In this document: one piece after another, positions 24,207-38,000 of the stretch
Numbering within the stretch: the first letter of the stretch is position 1
Layout: the number at the start of each line of letters is the position of its first letter
Assembly: GCA_030272585.1 (NCBI GenBank)
Contig: BSYQ01000001.1
Coordinates: forward strand, 3,224,001 to 3,288,000
Direction: 5' to 3'
Source: Bryopsis sp. KO-2023
Lineage: Eukaryota > Chlorophyta > Ulvophyceae > Bryopsidales > Bryopsidaceae
Length of the DNA stretch: 64,000 nucleotides
Made by a program: the position numbers and the translations under genes
Notes under the pieces: generated by a model
The model's database searches: none
What the model saw: the letters and a program-made list of their open reading frames with translations, nothing else
What the model was told of the DNA's origin: nothing

Positions 24207-27200
24207 AAAAAAAAGGAACCCGTCGCAGCCCTCCCTATTTCAACCCCGTGATATCATCCATTGTGGTTGTCTTTCGTTTTATAACAACAAACATAAGATG
24301 GGCATATCTGTTAGACAAAAATAAGTAATCCCAGGTTCCATTTTTTTTTTTTCGAGCGGTCAAGAGCAAGGAGCACGATATATAACTGTAGGCTATTCAA
24401 GTATCACACAGAGTGTGTATTTGTTTGTGAGAAAAGGGATAGGCTGGTCATGTATTTGGGGGGCTAATTCCGATATTCATGTGTCTTTTGATGATGGGAA
24501 ATCTCCAGTGTCCGGTGTGCAGTATGGGGAGGCTGGGGGGACAGGGGGTTGAGATGTATTTGGGCTCGATTGGGGCAGGCCTCACAAACCTACTGTCCTT
24601 AAGTTGTAACCTGGAAAGTCCCATTGCATTCTTTGATCTGGTGCCCTGGTTGAGTGAGTTTTAACAATTTGGGCTTGAGATTGTTGTGAGCATGTTTCAA
24701 CAAGTCTTAACAGCAGGAATATCACTGTCAAATTTTTGAATCTTCTATCTTTATGTTTTCTGAAAAATCACCCCCTGGATTTTCTGTATGCTCCACCAAA
24801 CCGTGGATGATTGTTATTCTGTTCTCCAATACAATCAGTCGTGCCTACTGATCCACCTTGGTCTCAAAATTTCAGGGTTGTCTTTTGAAATAAATGTCTA
24901 GCCCACATTTTAGTTTTACTGTCCAACAGCTTTTCCGAAGTTGTAGTCCACTACCCACCACACCAAAACCAAGGAATTCCCTATTAAAAGAAAAAGAAAT
25001 GCACAAACATATGAAGTGAATGCAATCACTTCGAATTCTCGTTCAATACAAGATGGCAAACATACAGCTCAGGCTCAATCTATCCTTCTTTTTCCCAAGC
25101 CAAATAATGAGAATTCGTGTTGGGTTGCGATGGTGGCAGTTCTGATGGTTTCTGCTCTGAATATAGCTTATCTGTTTGGGGGAATATGCCTAAATGTAGG
25201 CAAGAGTGATGAAAAAAATACAAAAATACAGGAATTATCAGCACCTGCTGCAGGTCTCAAAATTTTCAGTCGTCCATCCGGCTACGTTAACTAAGCTGTT
25301 TCTCCGTAAACAGGTGCAGGGCTGGAAAAAAAAAACTAGGCACTGAACTCATAATAAAGGCATCACTCTCCAATACTTCACCCCGAAAAATCCTCCCACA
25401 CTTTTCTCATGGATAATCTGGAATTGAAGAGGAGTCGCTTGCAAGAAGGTTTTTTTTTTCAGGTCCAAGGTTTTATCTGGATGTGCAGAGAAATGTGGAT
25501 CACTGAGATGATCCGAAGAATCACGAACGAACACCTGACGCAGGAGGCATAACTCCTCTCCGCCGCAATTGTTCTTCCTTACTAAATTGGACTTCTTCCC
25601 CAAAATATTACAAACTCTCTTCACGACAACCCAATATATAGTTCCACATTCAGTTAGCCAGTAACTCACAACAAACTGTGAGTCCTCCAGTCCATCCACT
25701 ATCCTAACCATTGCAACTAGCATGCTGGCTGAGTCATCTGGGACACTTACTGCAAGAGTACTGCAGCAGGTCCCCAAGAACCTGCATCAGATGGAGCCCA
25801 AGTTCCAGACACCCAGCAGGGCTCTGAGGAAGACAAAATCAACATTGCTGCTTGTGAGCCCCCTATCATTCGCCAAGAGAGAGTTCCAAAGCCAAAGGGG
25901 GATGCAGATGCCTTGCTTCTTCTTCTGGATCTCAAAGCTTTTCTTCTTTTTTTCACATTGTTCTTCAAAAGGATATTGACCTATCTTCTGGGTGGTACTA
26001 CTTTCGTTTTCAAATTTAAATTTCGGGGTGTCAAGAGAGTTTTCTCTTTCCCATTTTAGTTCAGCTTTGAGAAAAAAGGGTGACTCTGGTCTTTTTGTCT
26101 TTTGCGAGGGAAAAATGCTGAAATTTTGAATCAGTCAGCCTGTGTGTTCAGTGAACACTGTTCACATAAAAACAAGAACCGCCCATATCTTCTGGGTGGT
26201 TATTTTTTTTCCTTCTAAAGAAAAGAAAAGGATGACAAAAAAGGGGGTAGGGTTTTTTTCTTTAATGGTGGGATATTTGGGGGTGTTTTCACACCAGATT
26301 AAAAGATACAATTTTTTGTAATAGAAAAGGCAGAGATTGGGACATTTGATGAAATCATGGTAGAAACAGCGAATCGGTTGTGGGATGATTAGACATTGGA
26401 AATTGTGACACCGGGAATGAGATCGTCCATTGCTTCCTCTTTGTCATTGACAACCAGTTTTTTTTATTTTGGCGGTAAAGTATCTGATTTTGCTACTGGA
26501 CTTCACGAGTTTGGTTGAATCAGTGTGCAAAATTTTGATGGGTTTGTCTCCTTGCTTCAGTCGAACTCTTCGAAAACAAGAGAGCTTGGAGAAATGACTC
26601 TGGAATTTCCCAAAGACACACTTGCTATCAGTTGGTTGGTTCTGCAAGTATTATTGTTAAAGCGAAATAATTCTTTTGGTCAGAAGTGAAGCCTTCACCT
26701 ATCAACCTTCAATTGTCAATCAGGGAAACACAGTGGCATGCACGAAGACTCACACGAAACATGAAAAAGATATTCTCGTTACACTCGTTACTTCTGGAAC
26801 ACACCCTCAACTCAAACCCCTCCCAAGGAAGCGGCAAAGTGCACGTGCATTTTGCATGACCTGGCAGCCCCCCCAGAGAAACCATGCTCTGCAGAAAGTT
26901 TAGATACAGCCAAGCACCCGCTACTCGGCCACACAAGAAAACAATCCCTCGAATCCACCAATACACAGTACACCACTCTCTTTTTTAAACCAGATTCATT
27001 AATCAATTTCTCTACTCCCCACCTTGGGAGCCAACAAAAAAAAACGCGCTTTCAATATACACCAACTCAAAAATGCATCAACTTCCCCCCGATCCACATT
27101 CCTTAAAATCCCCAAAGGCAAATTTTCCACATACTTTTTCGGTCTCGCTATCAAATAAAGCCCCATACCATCACCACTCGCTACGAACGGTGAGTCACAG

Positions 27201-27274
27201 CCATATCAAAGCGTGCAGGCTTCTTGGTGGCCTGAGACTTTCTTTCCCACATCAAGAATCAAGAATGGCTTCTC
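24207..27274. other. 3 kb region between convergent genes, no supported gene
   Basis: It lies between the 3' ends of the glycine-repeat gene and ClpC. Minus-strand open stretches at 25349-25777 and 25747-25968, and a plus-strand one at 25016-25294 with a hydrophobic middle, have no domain, good start or splice partner. The rest is AT-rich. A 15-bp motif (TATCTTCTGGGTGGT) occurs twice, near 25982 and 26189. Confidence 0.45.
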
Positions 27275-30200
27275 TTAGGCAATTCCAGATGCCGATGGGA
27301 CAGCACTGAGCATCTTCTTATCACCGTTCAACACAGCGATCTGGCCTTCGGCATCCACATCGATAATAACAGAATCACCCTCCCCGATGTCACCTCCAAG
27401 CATCCTCTCGGCGAGGGAATCCTCCAGCAACCGCATGATGGCTCTTCGGAGGGGCCTGGCACCATAGGCTGGGTTGAATCCCTCGTCGACCAAGCGGTCC
27501 TTGAACCTCTCCGTGACGTCCAACTTGATGCCCTTCTCGGTGGCTCGATTGAACACATCCACCAACATGATGTCGCAAATTTGTCGGACCTCGCCCTTGG
27601 TCAATTGTCGGAAGACGATGATCTCGTCCACACGATTCAAGAACTCGGGTCGGAAGTATTGCTTCAGCTCCTCGTTCACCAAGGTCTTGATGCGGTTGTA
27701 GCTACGGGCAAAACAAATCAACACCGTGAGTCATCATTGTACATCCCACCCCCCCAAAAAAGTAATACCAGAGAGAACTGGGGAAAACTAGCCAGCAACA
27801 CTGTTGATATATTTCAGGGTTTTTTCAAGTGATGGGTGCATTGCACATGAAACCCTGAACCTTCAGGGTTTCCTTCAAGATTTTCTCACCTGCTGTCCTC
27901 CTCGTCGACATCAAGCTGGAATCCGATCCTTCCACCACCCTTCTCAATTACACTGGATCCGACGTTACTGGTCATGATGATCAAAGTGTTCTTGAAGTCA
28001 ACCGTCCTTCCCTTGGAGTCGGTCAATCGACCGTCCTCAAGAATCTGAAGCATCATGTTGAACACATCTGGATGGGCCTTTTCGATCTCATCAAAGAGAA
28101 CCACGGTGTACGGCCGTCTCCTCACGGCCTCAGTCAGCTGACCACCCTCGCTGTATCCAACGTAACCAGGAGGCGACCCGATCAATTTCGAAACGGTATG
28201 TCGCTCCATGAACTCGGACATATCCAGCCTGACCATGGCTTCCTCCGAACCGAAGTAGTAGGCAGCAAGCGTCTTGGCCAATTCGGATTTTCCGACACCG
28301 GTGGGTCCAGAGAAAATGAAGGAAGCGATAGGACGGTTGGGGTTCTTGAGACCTACACGCGCACGACGAATGGCTCTGGAGATGGCAGTTACTGCCTCCT
28401 CTTGGCCAATGACACGCTTGTGAAGGACATCCTCCATGTTGATAAGACGTTCAGTCTCATCGCTTGAAACCTAGGCAAAAAGCACGGAAAGATAAGAAAC
28501 CTCAAATCGGATGCCATGTCGACAGGTGCATTTTTTGACAAGGTCAAAACACAGGCAATCTTCTAGCATATTCTCGAGCGATCCGGTGGTTTGAACACGG
28601 TTTTGAAACGCACCTTCTCGACTGGAATACCGGTCCATTGTCCAACAATCGTGGCGATGTCTGCCTCAGCCACAATTGGACCGACTCCCTCGGCGCTCTC
28701 TGCCTCGGCCTCTTCACCCTCCTTCGACCCAGCGGTAATCGCTTGAATCTTGGATTTCAGCTCCATCTCCCTGTCCCTCAAAGAACCGGCCTTCTCGAAG
28801 TCCTGAGCCCTGACGGCGGCATCCTTTTCCTTGAGGAGTGCCCTCAATTCCTTGTCCAAATCACGAGCTTCTTCTGGAAGCTGTGCATGTCTGAGTCTGA
28901 CTCGGGACCCAGCCTCATCGATGAGATCGATGGCCTTATCGGGAAGGAAACGATCACTGATGTATTGGGAGGAGTACTTGGCAGCAGCATGGAGAGCTTC
29001 ATCGGTGTACCTCAATTTGTGGTGCGACTCATATCGCTCCCGGAGACCCAAAAGGATTTGGTAAGTCTCATCGACGGAGGGCTCTGGAACAACAACTGGC
29101 TGGAAACGCCTGAGTGGTTCAAACAACAAATTTGAATAAACTGGCCACGAAACAGAACAAAAACCAAGTTTCATTGTCCGAGAAAGGGAATGCTCGTCAC
29201 CTCTCAAGAGCAGGGTCCTTTTCGATGTGCTTCCTGTACTCATCCAAGGTGGTGGCACCGATGCACTGGAGCTCTCCCCTAGCAAGAGCAGGCTTCAAGA
29301 TATTCGCAGCATCGATGGCTCCCTCGGCAGCACCAGCTCCAATCAAAGTGTGGACCTCATCAATCATCTGTTAAAACACCATTTCACCCCTCAACGATCC
29401 CAACGACACGAAGCAACTATTTGGGGAACAAGATTATCTAAAGATAGGCCAGCACAGCTCTGGAGAGGGAAATCCTACCAAGATGATGTCATCGTTCTGC
29501 TTGATCTCTTCCATCAGCTTCTTCAACCTTTCCTCAAATTCACCCCTGTACTTGGTACCAGCGACGAGCAGCCCCATGTCGAGAGTAACGACCTACAAAT
29601 ATCCCCACACCGAAAAACCTGAATTCTCTAGACCTGCCTAACAGAGCTCGAGAGCCGATACAATCTTGAACAAACACCCCTATGGTATTACCTGCTTGCC
29701 CTCGATAGTCTCCGGAACATCACCACTGGTGATCATCTGAGCAAGACCTTCGACGACGGCAGTCTTTCCGACACCAGGTTCGCCAACCAAACAAGGATTG
29801 TTCTTGGTTCTTCGTCCCAAAATTTGAATGACACGTCCGATCTCATCCTTTCTGCCGACCACTGGGTCAAGCTTTCCCTGATAAAGATTCCACACAGGAC
29901 TTTCATGGCCACCCAAACACAGCACCGACAGTTTTGATGATTTCTTCGGCCTTTTTTATCCACAAAATGTTCCAGAGTCTGCTGAGAACGATGTGGATGG
30001 GTTGGGCACTGTGGGTTGAAATACCTCTTCGGCCTGCTTAGTCAGGTTGGTGCCGTACTCCTCAAGAGTTGGCATCTTGTTGGAGCCGCTCGAAGCTCCT
30101 CCAACACCAGCTCCCACAGCCTCTTGGCTCTCACCAACCATCCTAATGACCTGCACCCAGATTGTTTCTTCTCACCACAATTACCTCCACAAGATCACCA

Positions 30201-31174
30201 CAACTTTGAAAAAACCACCACTGGGGGATTCACCCCTTCTGAAAGGAATTGCTGAGCTTTTGTACACTGATTGTGAGAGAGTTTTCCACAAGAGGAGATC
30301 TTTTCGGTGAAGCCTGGAGTGTACCTGGCTTCTGATTTTGGTGGGGTCTGCATTCAGCGTTTCAAGAACCCTGGCAGCGACACCCTCTCCTTCACGCAGG
30401 AGCCCCAGCAAGATGTGCTCAGTACCGATGTAGTTGTGTCCTGCAGAAATACAACGAAATTCATGAGGTAGGTTTCACCAGCGACCCTATGCAGTTGCTC
30501 CACCAACCTCACTCTCCCACAAAACCCCAAACATAGAGTTTTTTCCTACATTGCCTCGAAACGTTTCTTTTTTCCCCGTCAAGAACCACGGACTCTCTCA
30601 AGGTCAACATACCCAACTGTCGGGCCTCCTCCAACGCAAGCTCCAAAACTCGTTTGGCGCGGGGGGTGAAAGGAATTTCGACGGCGACGAAACCGCTACC
30701 ACGGCCGATAATTTTCTCGACCTCAACGCGAGCGTCTTTAAGGTTGACGGACATTCCTTTCAAAACTTTAGCTGCGATCCCCGTGGACTCGCCAATCAAA
30801 CCCAAAAGGATCTGTTCCGTTCCGACAAAATTGTGCCCCAAGCGCCTGGCTTCTTCTTGGGCAAGCATCACGACCTTAATCGCTTTTTCGGTGAACCGTT
30901 CGAACATCATCTGCGTCGTCTTTCTCGTTCCTTTGCGATTGGCAGCCCGGCACTGAACCCTTCCCTTCAGTGTGTTGGCGGAGCTCGACTGGCCCAACCC
31001 ATCGACCGCACCGACCCTGCGCATTCCCGAAAAGCTCCTCAGGGAGCAAGAGGGTCGAGCGCCGGTGGAGTGACGGCATCCCGCTGGGCGGCTGCAAAGA
31101 ACGGCGTCGGAGCGAACTCCTCCCTTCACGGCCTGGTACCGTTGGTGCGCTCCAACACTTGCAGAGCCTAACAT
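27275..31174 (-). CDS. CLPC: Plastid ClpC, Hsp100 AAA+ unfoldase
   Basis: ATP-driven unfoldase that feeds substrates to the stromal ClpP protease and supports protein import. Nine exons join in phase: 31174-30613, 30440-30325, 30150-30025, 29877-29692, 29592-29479, 29367-29201, 29109-28614, 28470-27890 and 27701-27275, giving 924 residues, the usual ClpC length. Residues 1-85 form a Ser/Arg-rich leader without a hydrophobic signal, fitting a plain plastid transit peptide. The Clp N domain repeats follow ([20 protein letters not shown] and [19 protein letters not shown] blocks). AAA-1 has Walker A GEPGVGKT near 300 and Walker B IDEVH near 370. The middle region carries a UVR-like motif ([19 protein letters not shown]). 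AAA-2 has GPTGVGKS near 644, LFDEIEKAH, and the C-terminal [12 protein letters not shown] and [10 protein letters not shown] blocks. It is complete, with no missing catalytic residue. It is head to head with the KEA gene. Confidence 0.97.
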
Positions 31175-32019
31175 TGTGAACTATCGAATTTGTCTGGGAA
31201 GTGGAATGGTGGCTGGCGTATATATCAGCCCAGTTAGGATGTGCAACCCCTCGAAAGAGAATCGAGCAGAAGTCTACCCAGCCAGACCGGACTACCCGAA
31301 CACTTCACAGAGTCGCAGATCGATATGTTCTGCCCGCTTTTGTCAGACGGAAACAAGACGGACGAGACTCTTCTATCTATCGCATCACCCAAACATAGAC
31401 AACACGTGAAAAATCGTTTCGTCATTGAAAAGTTTGGGAGATTCGTACAGCCGAACCGAAAGCCCAAGTCGCCTTCGGCTCCAAGTGAAATTAAGAATTC
31501 AGACAACGTAGGAAAGCTTTTCTTTTCCTTGCGGCGTTCTCCTGCAGAGCGTATTAAAATTCCCTGCAAGTGATGGCGCCTGCGGCTGGCGTGGCGGCGC
31601 TTGGCGTCGATCTTGGTGTTTTCGCATCCAGGATAGAGACACCTTCTCGCAATTCCCAACAATCAACCAGCCTTCCTCAAGACCCAACCATTGTCAAGGG
31701 GGCATCTGTGCAAGGAAAAGAACAAAAGGGGTGGCTTCCAACAAAATTATTCCTGTGTGGTGCGGATTTCTGTTCCCTTGGATGCCATCGGAAAATGAAA
31801 AACCCAACCCCCAGGAGCCCACACACCATCCCAGCACCATACATGCACCCCGCCAACAATCACCCCTACATCAAGACGTCATTTCCAGAGACCAGCGATT
31901 GTTTGGGCTCCTTTGCGTCGCGAGGCAGATCGTCCAGCCTCCCACGTGCGTGTATTATTTTTTTGTATTTTCTTAAGAATGCTATGGGGGGTTTCTAGTC
32001 GACCAGGAGCGACGGGATT
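31175..32019. promoter_or_regulatory. Divergent upstream region of plastid ClpC and plastid KEA
   Basis: 845 bp separates the two start codons and is noticeably more GC-rich than other gaps. Open stretches on both strands here (31234-31662 minus, 31573-31998 plus) look like chance products of that composition, though a 5' UTR exon is possible. A TATATAT string occurs near 31219, about 45 bp upstream of the ClpC ATG. Confidence 0.45.
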
Positions 32020-35000
32020 ATGCCTTGCCTCGAGGGGGCGTGCGCCGCGAAGTGGTCCCTCGCGGGTCGGCCTATGCTCGCTTTCTTGTCGAGGGCGCGC
32101 TCTGCCGCCGTTGTCGAGAACTGTGTGCAAGAAGAGGTAACGTAGTAGGGAGCGCTCGCGACATAGTATCGGCCATTACCCTGCGAAAAACGGATCTTTG
32201 CGTGCGTATCCTCGATAAGAAGGGCTTTTTCCCCTCTCGAAGTGGTCGAGCTGAAAAGTCAGTTTCTGTTGTTTTCCCTCCATACCTATTGTTTTTTATC
32301 ATTATCTATTGTTTTTTCTCCAAGATCCAAAAAATGGCATAATTTGAAGATGCTTCTCAGTATTGTGCCCCTCTGAATTTTTGAAAACAAGGATTGAAAC
32401 ATCCAGATCGACATCTGAAAATAAATATTTTGAGTGTGTGTATACATTCAGGTTTGTGTGCTCCAAGAGCACCAATGGGACTGATGGGGAATCTGTGGGG
32501 GAAAACGTCACTGAGTCGACACCGCATGTGGATAAACCTGGAGGGGTGGAGGCGGTATGTGTCAGATTTCATGAGTTCCGTTGTGTTGTGCAACACACAT
32601 GCAAATAATACAATGGAAAAGTGAAATCCATCAATAATTCGTTGATCCACTGCTGCTCAGCATCGATTTGAAACTGGCGGCTGTGTGGAATTATCGGCAA
32701 TCGGTTGTTTGAAACCAAAGAAGATGAGGTTTCGCAATTATGTTGTACCATTTTCTGTTGAATGCTCTTTTTTTGGGAGGGGTTGGTATGGTCGGGGGGG
32801 GGGAAGTTATTTCTTTTGAAGCAAAGAAGAGAGCATTCATGATTTGTTGATTTGTTGTCAGACACTGGTCGTTGAGGATGACAGCAAAATTTCTGCCCCC
32901 ACCCCTGAGTCAAAGGCGAAAGATGAGCTCGATCCACTGAAGGAGGCTCTGGGCCGTGCCAAGAAAATGGCCGGCAAAGCATCTTTCAGGAGGCAAGCTC
33001 TAGAAGCTGAGGTAAGCACCGCCGAAACCTTTGGGAAAAAAAAAACAAAAAACATTTGGATATATGGAGCGCTAAGATGCAGGGTTTTCGAATCGTGGAG
33101 CGCGTCCTGACCGAATTGGAGAACCTGAGAAAGATCTTAAGCGAACAGGGCTGGAAACCAGTCAATCAAATGGATTTGATGCCATCACCGCTATATCGCA
33201 TCAGTTTAGATTTCAGTATTGGGGTTCAGGCACAAGGGGTCGCTGAAATATCGGTTGAAGCTGCGGAGGCATTCGAGCGTGCCAAGCACGAGCGAAAAGA
33301 GGTGGTGGAATCGCTGAAGAGCAAAATGATTCAACGCGAGAAATTGCTGGAAACTCTCGATAGAATATCCGGGGAAAAGGAGTCGCTGAAAGCCACCATC
33401 ATGGAGCTCCGAGCTGGCGAGGTCCAGGACAGGTGATTTTCTCTTAGGAACGGTCATCATATACAGGGACCCTTTTCTCAAAGGGTGCTGAACATTTTCG
33501 AATTGCATTCATCGATCCATCCGTCTCTCCTCGGAATCGCTCTGGGCAAAGCGGTCTTCGAGTACGACTGGGACGGCCGGCTCGTGTGGCAAATACCGTA
33601 GCCCGAGGGAACTTGAATGGCGGTGAATCCTCCTCTTTGGTTCCGGCCTCCGGCCACTGCACACTTCTTGTAGACTCGGGCCTATATATATTATCACATA
33701 ATAACGTTTTCACATTGCTTGAGTCGTTCAAGATCTTGACCCCCTGGAAAGAAAAGAATTTGGCAGAAAATGATGAAGTTTTCTGCAATTTGCGAAATTG
33801 TAGGGAACAAGCTGCTGTGACTCTGGAGAAACAAATCGAGAGGGAGCCTTTATCGGAAGCTGGGCTCGACGAAGAGCTGGAAACTGCGAAGGATCTGAAA
33901 GAGCAGCAGGCCCAGCTCGACAGTCTGAACGTGGTGGCGAATGCTGCCGGAGTGGAGCTCAGCGCTCTCTCAGAAGAAATACTTCGGTTGGAAAACAAGG
34001 TCGGAACGGCATCATCCCCCCCCCCAAAAAAAAAATAAACTGGTTGGATTCATGGAAAAAAAAAGTTTCACTGGATTTTTTTCCTCGCTCCAGATAAAGT
34101 TTCTTTCTGTCCTTGGGGGAAAGAGTGATACAAGTGTGACCCAATGACCCGGTTGGGAAAAGAGTGTTGAAAAGATGGGGTTGCTCGATGTGCTTTTTTT
34201 CTTATTTATTTATTTTTGTCAGATTTCGGTGCTGGAAGCGCGAGTGGGTTTTGCGGACGATGATGCCAAGGATGCGGAAGCAAGGGCTGAAACTGTAATG
34301 ACTGCAGCAGAAGGTGCAGTCGTGGCAGAGCTCGAGGCTCAAGCAGTTCTGAAAGAAACTGAATTGGCACTGGAGAAGGCCACCTCAGAAATTGAAGCTA
34401 TCGAAGCGAAGTGAGCTCGGCGTTTTGTTTTGGTGTCCATCGGAATATATGCATGTTTGATTGAATGTTGCAGATGTCTGTGTTAGGGCAGTTTGAGTTT
34501 CAATGATATGAGAATTAAACCTGGCTTTTCATCAAGTTTTGTCCTTTTTTTTCACTTTCTTTACACTTTTGTTTTCAAACCTCATGCTATGACTTTGAAG
34601 CTTCTATCTCTGCATCGACCTTATGCAAATTTGGTCGTTGCTTTTGCCGTGGAATGGGTCCGCAGGTGTCAGCAATCTTTGGCAGAGTTTCTTATTCCAC
34701 CTTTCTTTGTTCTTTTTTTTTTTCAAACAGAGATGAACAACCGCCGGTGGCAGAAGAACCCCCGGTGGTGATCACTGCAGTCGATGCTGCAGAACCTGCT
34801 GTAGCCATGGTAAGCCCCCCTACCCTTTCCTTCCCTTTTCCCGAATATCTTTTTTAAAAACAACAGAGCAATGTCTCGATAATCACTTTTCATGATTTTC
34901 CATCTGCCGTTATCCACATCAGTGCCTGCATGATTGAAAAGATGTCGAACGGATACTTTTGCTTGTCTGTTAATCGTAGAAAAGTGTTGCGGACGTGGAA

Positions 35001-38000
35001 GTGCCCCAGGTCCCTGCGGAGACCCCTGAGAAGCCCAATGCCATGCAAGAAGTAACCAACTTCATGAAAAAGCATGGCGTGACGATCGCCGGTGCTGCTC
35101 TTTCCGTAGCCTTGGGCATTCTGTTCATTCGCTCAGATACGGGCCAGACTTTGATTGCAAACGTACGTTGCTCCATTCCGTGTTTGAAAAGGGAGGGTTT
35201 CCCCCATGTTATTTGCTATTCTGTTGTGAAAGGTAAGAGTTCTGACGGATACTCTGTGTGGCACCAGGTGGTGGGATATGCGAAGGGTTTGTGGGCTCAG
35301 GTGGCCCAGCTGATTGGCCAAGTCACTCCGGATGCCCATGGGTAAGCCTCCACCACATTTCGAAGAGCTATTTTTACAGTTGTTCAGAGGGAAAAAATCA
35401 TCTTTTGTAGTCGTAACGATGATTCCTGGAATCAGAACTTGCGTCTTTTTGGTACTTGAAGTTGCAAGCGATAAGACGTCTGGGTGTTGTTTGCACAGAG
35501 CTGAAAAGGGGCTTCTCGAGACGATCTGGCTGCTGGCAGCAAGTGTCGTGGTGGTACCCCTGGTGGTGAATGGTCTTCCTGGAGGAACACCTGTGCTTGG
35601 TTTCTTGGTATGGCCAATTCGCACTATGAATCTTCTTTGCTTTCTTGATTTGGTGTTGTGTTTCGCACACTGTGTGTCCTTCAGATATCTCAGTGTGGCT
35701 GTAGTGGGTCAGTTTGAAAGGGTTTTTTTTTCAATTGTTTACAGGCGGCAGGTGCTTTGATTGGTCCCCATGCACTGGGGATCGTGAAGGACATCGAAGG
35801 TGTCAGACATTTGGCAGAAATGGGGGTTGTGTTCCTGCTGTTTAACATTGGGCTCGAGCTCAGTCTTGAGAGGCTGCGATCGATGGCCAAGCTGGTGTTT
35901 GGTTTGGGAAATGCACAGGTCAGATTCATCCAAACATAACACGATAGATGTATACGATATTTTGTGTGAAAGGCCAGACAGAAAACATTCTTGAGGTTAT
36001 TTGCATGACTCAAAACAGGAGTTCCTAGCATGTAGTGTGTGTATGTTTTGGACTCAATGTTACAGAGGAATTTCTGGGACGGTTGTAGGTGCTGGTTACG
36101 ACAGCTGCGGTTGGTCTTGTGGCCGCCGTTTTACTGAAGATATCTGGCCCGGCTGCCATAATTTTGGGTTCGTCCCTTGCACTCTCATCGACTGCAGTAG
36201 CCCTGCAGGTAAGCATCAAGATTGAAGATTTTGAACCATTGTTTTCAGCCTCATGCCGGTGTGTATTGTCGGATGGTTGCAATGCCAGCTGTACATTTCG
36301 CTCACCTGATTAAATTTCCGGTTGGGTCTTTGAGATGGATTCGATGAAATTCCTTCCAGGTGCTTTCAGACCGTGGTGAAAGTGGTTCCAGACACGGCAG
36401 GGCGACTTTCTCGATCCTGTTGTTGCAAGATTTGGCGGTCGTGGTGGTTCTCATGTTGATCCCTCTGTTGGCCCCTAAGCCTGGTGCTGATGCCGGAGGC
36501 ATGGGCCCGATTTTCAAAGCTCTTGGCGTGGCGGCTGTCAAAGCAGCCGTATGTATGACAGGAATCATCGCAGGAGGCCGAGTTCTGTTGAGACCGCTGT
36601 ACAGGTTCTTTGCGGGTTTCGATAATCAAGAAATCTTTGCAGCCCTGACGCTTCTCGTGGTGCTGGGGACGAGTGAGCTGACACAATCTGCTGGGCTGTC
36701 TTTGGCCCTCGGTGCGTTCTTGGCTGGACTGCTGGTTGCCGAAACAGAGTTCGCTCTCCAGGTAGGTGGGCAAACAGCAAGACCTGTGATTTTTATCAAA
36801 AATAGGTTTGATTGACCGATCATTGATGTTGCTTCAACTTGTTCATATCTGCGGTGCTTTTTGTACAAGATATTGGTAAACCGATTTCCTAAATTTCGAT
36901 GGGGGAATCGAGGGAATTGCAAAATCATCGACAACTGGAGTGTGATATTTCTTCCAGGTGGAGTCAGACATAGCCCCATACAAGGGCTTGCTGATGGGTC
37001 TGTTTTTCATGACCGTCGGGATGGAGATTTCGGTCGGCTTGTTGCTGGCAAAATGGAAGACCATTTTCATTGGAATGTCTGCTCTTCTGGTTGGAAAAGT
37101 GGCTGTGTTGGCTGCTGTGGGTCCGATGTTCGGCTTGTCGCAAATCACGTCCATTCGGGCAGGAATGCTCTTGGCGGCCGGTGGTGAATTCGCATTCGTG
37201 GCGTTCGGAGAAGCAGTTTCGCAGGTAATCTATGATGGTGTTGCCTAGCTTCTTCCGGCATTTGAATTAAGATTTCATCTGAAAACAAGGCAACGCTCAA
37301 TTCATGCCTTCACCACCAAGGGGTCACAATCGTTTTGTTCTTTTTTTTCCCCTTTCTTGTTCCTTTTTTTTTTGCTTTTGTCTGTCGTTCTGCTCGTTTT
37401 GCTCGTGAATTTTCTGTTTCTGTGGATCGGCAGATATGATTTCGGTGTTGTGACATAGAGCCAATGATATTTTTTTTCTGGTTGCAGGGTGTCTTACCTG
37501 CGGCATTAGTCAATGAGATGTACCTCATGGTCGCTCTGAGTATGGCGTTGATTCCATACATGGCTATTGTCGGGGCCAAATTGGGCAAGGTGTTTGAAAA
37601 GAGCGACATGAAGGCGCTGCAACCTGGTGGCAAAGAAACTGGGGACTTGCAGGATCACGTCATCATCGCTGGTTTTGGACGGGTGGGGCAGCTCATTGCC
37701 CAACTCCTGAGCAAGAGGATGATACCTTTTGTGGCGTTGGATGTGAGGGTCGACAAAGTGCAGGTACTGGTTGCGTTCTGGGGGGGATTCGGGGTGGTCA
37801 TCTGGCAGTTTGACCGGGGAAAATTTGAAAAAAATTGGTCATGTACTTACCAGGTATATGTTTTTTGTGGTGTCTTTGGTTGGTTCGTTCTTGAAATCAT
37901 ATCAAATGTTTATATCTGTTTACACACACACACCCAAAAAAAAGCAGTATCCTTAGGTCAGGTGGCAAAACAAATGTGTGGAGTAGTAAATACTTGTGGG

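Noticed and set aside
30551..31171. 206-codon plus-strand ORF
   Set aside because: Antisense to ClpC exon 1.
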